Made by a program: the position numbers and the translations under genes. Source: Branchiostoma floridae (lineage: Eukaryota > Chordata > Leptocardii > Amphioxiformes > Branchiostomatidae). Taken from it: a stretch of 64,000 nucleotides of DNA. Under the pieces are notes generated by a model. The model was not told the DNA's origin. It made no database searches and saw only the letters and a program-made list of their open reading frames with translations. Every line of letters starts with the position of its first letter. The stretch's first letter is position 1. Positions 32,142-41,951 of the stretch are shown in pieces. The stretch lies in NCBI RefSeq assembly GCF_000003815.2, contig NC_049995.1:13978262-14042261 (forward strand). Reading direction: 5' to 3'.

Positions 32142-35100
32142 ATGACCCTGGAAGCAACACACCTCCTGGCCGCTGCGAGCGGGTTCCTCGGCATGCTGAT
32201 GATCTACAAGTTCATCAGTCCCCGGGTGGTGCCGCTCTGGTTCCCGGCATACCATGCGCTGCCCTGGGAGAAGCAGATACAGGTCAACGAGATGTACGGA
32301 ACTTTCTTATTTTGTATCTTTAAAAAACTCCATGGTATTGTATTGTTTTCTTTTTTTTATGTCGATAGTGATGAAAATTAAGGAAATTAGCTACAGGTCA
32401 ACGAGATGTAAGGAGGGGTTTTGGATTGTTGTTTTTTTGTTAATGATGATGGAAATGGAGAAGTGACTTTAATTTAGTATTGACGACAAGTGGATTATCG
32501 CTACAGCTAAAGAGTAAAGAAAAGATTAGCTAGCTAGTCAATGCAGCCAATCTTCATGTAATCAAGATGTAATCAATATGATCATAGATACAAGAGATAT
32601 TTAGAGCTTTTGCAGATTTCATGAAAATGGCTATTTTGCCATTTTTGTACTGATCATGCAACCCGGTTCCTCATTTGCGTGTTTGGTATCTATTTATGTT
32701 CCATCTGCCATGAATAACTATTGTGTTACATTTATTGAAGACTTTGCCCAGTTATGAAAATGATGGAATTACAGAATTTCCTATCATATATTTTTGAGTG
32801 TTTCTGTAGGCCACAGATAGTGTATGGTGGGCGAGATTACATGTAAACATTCATAGATAAAAAATGACCGTTGTCATGGCAACCGGTGACACCAGTTGAC
32901 CCCAAATGTACCTTTTTTGTATGATTATATAAAGGCATCACACTTTTGGGAAAGGTCGATGTTTTGACTTTGACCACTTTTTTTCTACAGACAGCGTCTT
33001 AATGTCACCCATGATGCATTGCAATACCAGGGTGATTGATAAAACGCCCGCCGGGGTGTAATTCTTAAAATACTTATAACTCCTGATTGAATTGGCGGAT
33101 TTTCTTGATTTAAAGTCCAAAATGCGGGGAATAATGTGGCTAATCAATATAATTTATCATAAAAGACCCCATAGGTAGTCCAAAAAAATGCCTGATGTTG
33201 GAAAGTAAACAATGCATTTTCTACACAGAAATTACCCCCAAAATTGGAGTTTAAAGACTCATAACTTCCTAAAAATGCAGAATATTTACAAAATATTGCT
33301 TATTTCGTGTTTCCCAAGGCATGTTTTATCTATAAACCAATTTTCACAGAAAATTGTTGATGTTTGATAATTTGTCCTGGCCTTTTGTACTTAGCCCCCC
33401 AAAGCGATGTTCATTCCAATGACGTCATTTGGTCACGTGATTACAATAAGAAAGCTGTACATAAAAGCTTGCTATTTTACATAAGAATAAACTTTGGTTA
33501 ATGCAGATTAAAAAAATCCATAGTAGCTCTGGTCCCTCTCGGTGGTACAAAAAATCGTCCTGGCCCATGGACTAAACGGGTTAACTAGATATCGTTGTAT
33601 TTTATCTTAGTATTGAAGATACAAGTCATTGAGATGAAAGTACATTTTTGTCATGGTTACGGCGAAAAAAATTTCAACGGCTTTACTGTTTATATACAAA
33701 AATCTAAAAGAATAAAAGCTGAGATAAAAAAATGCATAAGATTCAAGGTACTTAACGGGCTACTGTCGCGCCGCGTGCCTACGATGCTGGTGTATGTGTG
33801 TATAGATACGCCGAAGGGCGGTTATACCGGCTATACGGATACAGATACTTTGTTGTTGGTATGTTTTGTGTTTTATTTGCTTTCTACTGCACCACATATT
33901 TCGGGTGAGCATTCTGTAGCTAGAAGTCTGGAAATCATCATTCAATACTAATGATCCACCTTTACATGTTGCTGCAATGGGTTTTTTTTCCAGCTTCATG
34001 GCGGGAAGTCACTCCGTGGTCGTCTGCATCTCCTCCTGGGTGGCGTACTTCACTGTGGAGGAGCTCAAGCCTACTACACTATGGTCGGTAGATGGTGATG
34101 ATGATAACTTTATACCTGATGATGATAACATTATACCTGATGATGATAAATTTATACCTCCTGATGATGATAACTTTTCACCTGATGATGATAACTTTCT
34201 ACCTGAAGACGATAAATTTAAACCTGATGATGATTAATTTATAACTTATGATGGTAAGTTTATACCTGCTGATGATAACTTTTTGCCTGATGATGAAAAC
34301 TTTATACCTGATGATGAAATCTTTATACCTGATGATGATAACAAAATACCTGATGATGATCACTTTCTACCTGATGATGATAACATTATAACTGATGATG
34401 ATAATTTTATACCTGATGATGATAACTTTATACCGAATAATGACAACTTTCTACCTGATGATGATAACTTTCTACCTGATGATGATAACTTTATACCTGA
34501 TGATGATAAATTTATAACTGATGATGGTAAGTTTATACCTGATAATGATAGCTTAAAGTTTATATCTGATGATGATAACTTTATACCTGATGATGATAAC
34601 TTTATACCGAATAATGACAACTTTCTACCTGATGATGATAACTTTCTACCTGATGATGATAACTTTATACCTGATGATGATAAATTTATAACTGATGATG
34701 GTAAGTTTATACCTGATGATGATAGCTTAAAGTTTATATCTGATGATGATAACTTTCTACCTGATGATGATAATTTTCTGCCTGATGATGATAACTCTAT
34801 ACCTGATGATGATAACATTATACCTGATGATGATAACCTTATAGCTATTATAGAAAATATATCATTGGCTACATACAGTCCGATTGAGTTTTTCATGAAT
34901 ACATAAAGGTTCAAACAAGCATCTCTATGACCTGATATACTTCTCCTGCCAACTCAGGTATGACTGTGCGTTAACCAGACACACCAGCGCCTTTTTCTGG
35001 GGGTACAGTATCGCAGGTAAGATTTTATACCTGGTTGATTGATTGATTTCTTGGTTAATTGATTGAATGATTTATTGATTGTATTTCTTAACACATTGCT

Positions 35101-38100
35101 AATTGAGTGCTATTGGTCACATCTACAAATAAATCATTACATTGAAAGAAGTGCCAAAATGTTACCTTAGCAAAGAGACAACAGACCATCCTACTACGGA
35201 CATATAAAAGTAGATTAAATATGTACAAGTTTGCCTGTACGTTTCTCTAAAATGTTATTTACTTGTTTGTTTATTTGTTTGTTTGTCTCAGACCTGTTGT
35301 TGATGATCTGCCACCCACATTTCGGAGACGTGTATTTCCTGATGCACCACGTGGTGTCTCTCATCGCCGGGTACCTGGGAATGGTGAGTAGAAGCCTCTA
35401 CCAGGCTCGGCGCAACCCTGGTCAAACAGTAGCAATCGGACAAAAAGAGGGAATAGCAGCCTCCATAGCAGGCTCTCGGGGGCTTTTTTGTGCTCATGAT
35501 ACACTTTTGTTGGCCATTTCTTTTTGTACTGGGTCGCTGAATGCTGGTGTCGCTGATTACTGGCCCCGTCTGGGTAAGGTCGCGTAATACTACTCTCCAA
35601 GCAGAGGTCGAATNNNNNNNNNNNNNNNNNNNNNNNNNNNNNNNNNNNNNNNNNNNNNNNNNNNNNNNNNNNNNNNNNNNNNNNNNNNNNNNNNNNNNNN
35701 NNNNNNNNNNNNNNNNNNNNNNNNNNNNNNNNNNNNNNNNNNNNNNNNNNNNNNNNNNNNNNNNNNNNNNNNNNNNNNNNNNNNNNNNNNNNNNNNNNNN
35801 NNNNNNNNNNNNNNNNNNNNNNNNNNNNNNNNNNNNNNNNNNNNNNNNNNNNNNNNNNNNNNNNNNNNNNNNNNNNNNNNNNNNNNNNNNNNNNNNNNNN
35901 NNNNNNNNNNNNNNNNNNNNNNNNNNNNNNNNNNNNNNNNNNNNNNNNNNNNNNNNNNNNNNNNNNNNNNNNNNNNNNNNNNNNNNNNNNNNNNNNNNNN
36001 NNNNNNNNNNNNNNNNNNNNNNNNNNNNNNNNNNNNNNNNNNNNNNNNNNNNNNNNNNNNNNNNNNNNNNNNNCGACCTCTGCTTGGAGAGTAGCGTAAT
36101 ACCCCTGTCACATTATCCACGATCTTCGGGCGTATCGATGGAAGATATGCCATATTTAAGATCGACTGAGGGTTGCGCGTATTTTTTTTACATGAAAATG
36201 GTCCATATCACATATAAGCCTTACTTTGTACCTTGTACAATTGTTGTGCAATAACGTTATTGTTATAAGCGAGGCTCGTGACAGGGGTAAACTTACTCCT
36301 CTGGCCGACCGACTTCCCCAGCACACTAGTACTATTCCCTTGATCTAAATTGAAACCACTGTCCGTCGACTTGATATCTTAGATACCCTTCTTTTATAAA
36401 CAATGGTCCCTGACCCTCAGGCATGAGGATTGGACTAGGTAAAGGTAATAAACAGTTGATAATGGTTATCGTAGGACAAAGGAGAACTGGGGTGAGCTTC
36501 TAAATGGACCATTCGAAAAGAAATGCACAGTAACATATTTTGGTTTTCTCTGTCTCATGTTTACTACGTTCCCATTCCATGTCTGCAGGCCAGCATTTCC
36601 ATACCGTACTACGTGAATGTGTTCCTAATGATGGAGTTAACCAACCCGTTTGTGAACTTCAGGTGAGTTGGATCTCTCTTTCTATTTCTTTCTATCTATT
36701 TCTCCTCCCCCACTCTGTCTTACATCAGGTACATTCGGAACTTCTGACAGATAATGTTGAAAAGGTTACGTTCATGCCTTGCAAATCAATGAAGACTAAG
36801 CCTATATAAATCGTAATCTTTCGTGTAGTTTTGCTAGGGCAACGTGATGCAGCGGAGCATAGAAATAGATATCAGGAGACCGAAAGTTGTCGTACGGTAA
36901 TTCTGATGGCGCTAGCTAAAGGGCAACTAGACATACAACAATTAGCCTGGGTACCATCCGGATAGTAGTTCGCTCCTATGTTCACTTCTGCTATCCGTCT
37001 GGAGACGTGCACATTCAAACCGTTTGGTGCTAACGTCAGTTAATGAGCGAATCAAGGAATGGGTTCTAAAGCGCTCGTTCAACAGGCCCTCTCGCAAGCA
37101 GACGGAGAGCTTGTCCGGTGTTGGAACGCCTGTTCGGACGATCGCTTGAACCCATTCCATAATTTGCTCATATGTGGGGACCAATCAGCGCCTGCGTCCA
37201 AAATTTGGACGATTCCAGACGTTAAGATGGTCCGCGTTCCCAGACGGAAACACAGAGAAGCGATTGTATATAGTGTATAATGAATGTCAGAGCTAGAAGC
37301 GACTGTATATAGTATATATTGAACGCCGGAGCGAACTACTTTCCGGATGGTACCCAGGCTATACAACAATACCATCGAAATGCCAATTGACTTGTGCATC
37401 AAAAGGCAAATTGACTTGCATAGTCCCTGCAGATTCCGGAGAGTTGGTGTGCTTTACATCTTCATTTAATGCCATGGGCGGTAGTATAACCATGTCCATA
37501 GAAATTAAAGCATGAAAATGAAAATGGAAAGACCGTCTTCTATGTACCTTGATTTATGATTTATGGTTTATGAGAATTCTCCATATACGATGACAATGGA
37601 GGGTAGACACCTTCCCGCAGATTCGTGCTTAAGGCGCTAACGATTACTCGGAGAAAACCCCTCTGTTCCCCTCTTCCACTGTAATGCCGAATGCGCTAGC
37701 GTAACCATGATTTGTACATAAAATTCCTGCACATACATGCCGAATTCGCTAGCTTTATACCTAAAGAAAAGCCTTCTTTTCTCCTCCACTATATCATCAT
37801 CTAATGCGGAAGGTGCATAAGCACATAGACATGGAAAGACTTTTATGTACTTCTCTCCGTCAGATTCATTCTGAAGGCTCTAGCTATAGGTTACTTGAAG
37901 AACGAATGTTTTTTCCATCTTCCATATCTTCAAATATTGAAGGCGCAAGCACAACCATATCTTTACAAAGATACCATGGAAATAGATATGGAAAGACATT
38001 CATCTATGAATTTTTCTCTAGATTCATGCTGAAGGCGCTAGGTTACCCTGAGAAGAGCCTGCTGTTCTCCTGCACCGGTGTGCTCATCTTCGTCACGTGG

Positions 38101-38912
38101 TGGATGGGCTTCATCTGATGGAGATGATAATGAAAATACCGTCTTCTATGTGTACGTTCCCACAGATTCATGCTGAAGGCGCTAGGTTACCCAGAGAAGA
38201 GCCTGCTGTTCTCCTGTACCGGCGTGCTCATCTTCATCACGTGGTGGATCGCTCGCCTCGGTCCCATCCCGATCTACGCCTACCACATGGCACAGCTCAT
38301 GAGCACAGGGGGCTTCTTCAAGGTGAAAAAAATTGCCACAAGATACCTGGGAATTCTTTTACAAAATCGGTAGCTTTTGCCTAGTTACGTTTCGATCCAT
38401 ACCCTTTAGACATCTTTCTCGGATCTTTTCACTGGAGTGCTACTTTTGCGGTGAGGAAGCACTCCGAAGCGTGGTTGACTTTTTTTGACTGACCAGTGTC
38501 GTTGGGTACACGTTTTTCAACGCCTTGGGTCGAATATGGTTTTGCGTCATGAAACGTCATGTAACTAATAGTTTGCATGGTTTTGTGATTTCCATGTAGC
38601 TGGAGTTGTCTATGCAGCTGACTATCGCCATGGTTTATTTGTTTTTTACCGCCCTGAACCGAATATGGTTTCGGGCCATAAAACTAAACTCGCGTCATAA
38701 TAATTTGCCATGGTTTTGTATTTTCCAAACAGATCGAGTTGTCCATGCAGCTGACCAGTGTCCTAGGATACGCGTTTTTCACGGTCCTGAACCTAGCATG
38801 GTTCCGTGTGATCATCAAGCTCTTCCAGCGTGAAATCCGGGGACTGATCCAACAGGGGCATTCCATGGCTAAGAGAGTACAGCAGGAAACCAACAGCAAA
38901 AAGGGTGGTTAA
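32142..38912 (+). CDS. TLC domain-containing multipass membrane protein (TLCD4/TMEM56-like)
   Basis: Seven exons in phase: 32142-32293 (exon starts 32137), 33994-34083, 34958-35016, 35292-35383, 36589-36662, 38166-38322, 38733-38912 (TAA 38910-38912); 267 residues, the usual size for this group. The protein has several hydrophobic helices. The family hallmark is in exon 4: ICHPHFGDVYFLMHHVVSLI, with the conserved His-Pro, Asp and His-His. Other typical pieces are SGFLGMLMIYKF (first helix), FMAGSHSVVVCISSWVAY, MMELTNPFVNFRFMLKALG, TWWIARLGPIPIYAY and a Lys-rich C-terminus (SKKGG). Known: TLC-domain proteins act in lipid synthesis, sensing or transport in ER or plasma membrane; the substrate of this subgroup is not established. 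The TLCD4 label rests on length and motifs. Introns hold a minisatellite, two foldback elements and an assembly gap, and exons 1, 6 and 7 each have decayed tandem copies just upstream. Confidence 0.88.
34091..34852 (+). repeat. 21-bp minisatellite (CCTGATGATGATAACTTTAT-A unit)
   Basis: About 35 units of a 21-bp repeat, beginning just after the donor of TLC-gene exon 2. The unit length is a multiple of 3 with no stop, so it leaves a long open frame (34283-34906) reading Asp-Asp-Asp-Asn-Phe-(Ile/Leu)-Pro over and over. A larger duplication is also visible: about 34393-34572 is repeated at about 34573-34752. Confidence 0.93.
35591..36093. mobile_element. Palindromic MITE containing the assembly gap, copy 2
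   Basis: The bases flanking the run of N are perfect inverted repeats: TACTCTCCAAGCAGAGGTCG at 35591-35610 and its complement at 36074-36093. Outside them is a perfect 9-bp direct repeat GCGTAATAC (35582-35590 and 36094-36102). The same family as 24630-24879, also with a 9-bp duplication. Lies in intron 4 of the TLC gene. Confidence 0.82.
35614..36073. other. Assembly gap (460 N)
   Basis: Unsequenced. Readings through it are meaningless. It falls entirely inside a foldback element, which probably caused the gap; its true length is unknown. Confidence 0.99.
36943..37361. mobile_element. Long-palindrome MITE with 9-bp target duplication
   Basis: 419 bp starting TAGCCTGGGTACCATCCGGA and ending with the complement. 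Flanked by perfect direct repeats TACAACAAT at 36934-36942 and 37362-37370. The inside is also palindromic (GGAATGGGTTC at about 37057 faces GAACCCATTCC at about 37150). Short readings inside are palindrome artefacts. Lies in intron 5 of the TLC gene. Confidence 0.85.
37430..38118 (+). repeat. Ladder of decayed copies of TLC-gene exon 6
   Basis: GATTC.TGCT.AAGGCGCTA and the following exon bases recur near 37620, 37863 and 38024, with more worn pieces from about 37430, before the true exon at 38166. The copy at 38024-38118 is nearly intact, follows a TTTCTCTAG acceptor, and reads RFMLKALGYPEKSLLFSCTG and on to TWW before a TGA at 38116-38118, so it could act as a truncating alternative exon. 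Confidence 0.85.
38488..38700 (+). repeat. Two decayed copies of TLC-gene exon 7
   Basis: Pieces near 38490-38560 and 38598-38690 match the true last exon at 38733; the second still reads LELSMQLTIAMVYLFFTALN, then RIWFRAIKL. Both lie upstream of the working exon. Confidence 0.8.
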
Positions 38913-41485
38913 AACGGTAGAATTCTACTCTAGAGTAGAGTAGAGTAGAGTACAGTCAAACCTGTGTGCGGTGATCATCCAAAGAGTCACAATAGATGAT
39001 TATAAACTCTCCAAGCGGAGGTTTAATAGGCTCGTTTTATGTCATTTTAGGCTTTTTGTCGACCTTAAATGGTACACAACAAAGCCTGGAAAATACTTTG
39101 AAACAAGTCACTAAGACTAAACTCTGTTTGAAGAGTAAACATAGACAGGTGGCCACTATATGGACAATATTCTTATGCCCTGAGCCAATTGGAAAGATAA
39201 TCTACATGTAAGGAACTACCAAAAAGTGGCCATAAACTAGCGATCACTACTACAGGTTTGACTGTATGTATCGTTTCCCCTTCTTTGCTGTAAAATTCTG
39301 TACGTAACTCTGAGAAGGTGCTCTGTAGGGACGACCAAAATCTCCAGCTGTTTTGGAGCTGAAACTTTCAACAAATTGAGGAAGTCGCATTAGATATATG
39401 TATATGTATGCATATGTATCTGTAGGCATGGTTGTACTTTTCACGTGGGTTATGGCTAATGTATTGTTGCATTTGGTACATGTGGTTCTCTAGTACAGAA
39501 TGTCAGAGATGTTGCGTCCAAAGCCTAAGGATATAGACTGCGATGATGCGCGATTTAACATGTACCATCATGTTAACGTTGTCTAATGCTGGTGAAGATT
39601 TGCCTAGAGGCACAGAAACGATCTTCTTGGCATTAGAAAATTTGGCCCATATTGCATCGCGAATCATTGCTACGTATACCCTCCAAAATAAATGCCATCG
39701 GTCCTAGAAGTGTATGAAGGAAGTTAGCCAAACAGTGCGTCGTACCAGAGAAAAGCACACACTGACTTTCAAACTACCACTTTCTACTATGAAGGTGCTG
39801 GGTTTTCGAATTCAGACATATGGATTTTCATGTAGTGATATAAAAACTTTTTCTAAACTTCTCAATAGGATTCAGTGAACTGTCAGTAGAGCTATTTTAA
39901 CTGTTGTCGGTGACACGCTTTTCGTGTACGTTGTGACTAGTGATGTGAAGGTATATTCATCATTGACATTTAATATACTGTACTTGATTAATCATGATCA
40001 AGCACATTACAATTCAGCCCTTACAGAAATTACAAAAGCTATCCAATTTAACTATCTGGAAATGTAAAATATAGTTATTTATTACAGATTTTTGGAATAT
40101 AATATTTGTAATTGGGTTATTCATTATCACTCTATAATTGAGGAGGAAAACCCAAGCCATATTTGCATCTGCTACTAGTGTAAGGGAATGCTCCTTACTT
40201 AGATCATTGCTTCTCAAACATGTAAGGAAAATGTCTTGAAGGTATCTTCAGATTTGAACTTTAGAACTCTTTGCCATATTAGTGAGTTCTTTTAAATGGT
40301 CAGTAGTGTGGAATGTGTATGTAAAATGATATGTCGCATTTATGAAAATAACTATATTTAGGAATATGCTGTGTGGCAATATGAAGGGTATTACAATGTA
40401 TATGTAGCAAGATTTCAGATGCAGGTCAACTTTTGAATGGATTAACTCTAGCCCTATGTGGGGTATGGTTTACGAAACAAACAGTATTATTATCTTTTTT
40501 ATTTTCTCCTCCCTTTCTTTGAATGCATAGATTTATATGCTGCTACTGATAGGTGCATTCATATATTTGGTATCATGTTGGAAAAAAAATCGAAAATTTT
40601 GAAGGATACTAGGAAACCCTACCACTACAAGAGTGTTAATTTTAAATTTCAAATGCTTCACTTCAAAAATCTTACAATCCAACTTGACACTAACTGATAT
40701 TAACTTTAAGTTTCAAATGTCATTAGAAACATTCTTCCCATTTCAATACTACCATTTCAAAGTGTCATAGTATTGAAAATTGGTAAAGATATTCTTTAGA
40801 TTTTTGAAATCAAACTTTTGGGTCTTACAATGGTTTTGTGTCCATGATATTTTTACTAATTAAGAAAGGTGCAACGGAAGAAACGTTATCAGTGTTATAA
40901 AAATGTGACTTTTTCCACTATTTATGGTGACGCGGGAATAGACGGAACATGCTTTCTTGCCATCAATGTGGTAGATGCATTCCTGTCATGAACTCTGTAC
41001 TTTAAGTACTAGACATATAGCTGCAGCATTTACCTGTGTTTGTAGAAGTATCAATAAAAAAATTGAACCAAATATACAATAGACAAATTCTGCATAACAC
41101 AACTTCACAGGAGCAGTGGATTGACTGGTAAGCATAAAATTTGTGTCTGTTCACTTTCTTGTGTTGTAGTACTTGTAGGTTACAATTCAACTTTGACTCA
41201 AAGAATTGTATTACAAATATTTGTACTTGGAAATGGTTTAAAATTCTAGGGTCTCTGAAGAGCTGAAATAAGAACTTCTATCACAGCTATTGTATCTTAA
41301 TACATATTTATTATCATTAATGGCTATCGGTAAATGTGACATGAAAAAAGTCTCTACAGGGTTTGCTCTTGCGGAACAGAAGCATCTGAAGCCAGTCTGT
41401 GGTATTTGAGCAGTACACAATGTCTGTATTGGTATGAGGGATGTCATTGGTGTGCTTATCAATAAACAGTTGTTAAAAAAAACTT
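38913..41485 (+). other. TLC-gene 3' UTR and flank, with a small foldback
   Basis: AT-rich DNA with no supportable exon. AATAAA near 41460 is followed closely by an A-run and is a plausible poly(A) signal. A degenerate relative of the TACTCTCC foldback family lies at about 39005-39141 (ACTCTCCAAGCGGAGGTTTA facing CTCTGTTTGAAGAGTA), without a clear target duplication. Another AGAGT run is at 38929. Confidence 0.5.
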
Positions 41486-41739
41486 GAACAGGTGGTCTCT
41501 TTGAACTGCAGCTTGGTTAGAATCAGTATAGCAGGAAATTGTGTCACGACAATGCAGGAAATGAAATCCTTATGCAATTTATCTCAAAGAATGTATGAAG
41601 ATATTTTATCTTAATGTACACATGCTTTACAGAATGCTTAACATTGGATTTTGTGAAGGGCTCCTTTAACAAATTGCTAAGGACGTTAATACTGTTCAGA
41701 AGATAACATTTTGGCCAGGCAGCAAAGAGATCTCCCCCC

Positions 41740-41914
41740 CCCCAATAAAATATATACCCCCCTCCTTCCGTTTTTGAGGCTACCAACTTCAATTTGCTGA
41801 AGACTTTTGTAGCCTATATAGGAAAGTCGTGTAAAGTGCCTTTCACGTCGGGGTTTGAACTCAGGACCTTCTGGACCTGAGTCAAACGTGCTGACGATTG
41901 CGCCACGCGGTCCC
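41740..41914 (-). mobile_element. tRNA-derived SINE
   Basis: On the minus strand, 41914 to 41846 reads like a tRNA: box A-like TGGCGCAATCGTCAGCACG, box B-like GAGTTCAAACC, overall closest by eye to tRNA-Trp with the anticodon loop altered. A non-tRNA body follows toward 41740, ending near a C/G homopolymer and AT-rich tail. It starts about 37 bases after the DCAF13 stop codon, in sense, so it probably forms part of that 3' UTR. Confidence 0.65.
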
Positions 41915-41951
41915 AAACCACACACATAACTGCAATAACCCCCTCCTATCA

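Noticed and set aside
34283-34906. Long open frame of Asp/Asn/Phe/Pro repeats as a protein-coding gene
   Set aside because: It is a 21-bp minisatellite inside a TLC-gene intron; the unit length keeps the frame open on both strands without any coding evidence.
35541-36254. Open frames crossing the run of N
   Set aside because: They are artefacts of unknown bases; the gap lies inside a foldback element.
36942-37184. 80-codon minus-strand frame as a small gene
   Set aside because: It lies wholly inside a long palindromic element with a clean target duplication; the reading follows from the palindrome.
41846-41914. Functional tRNA gene
   Set aside because: The acceptor stem does not close cleanly and the anticodon region is disrupted; it continues into a non-tRNA body, so a SINE head is the better reading.
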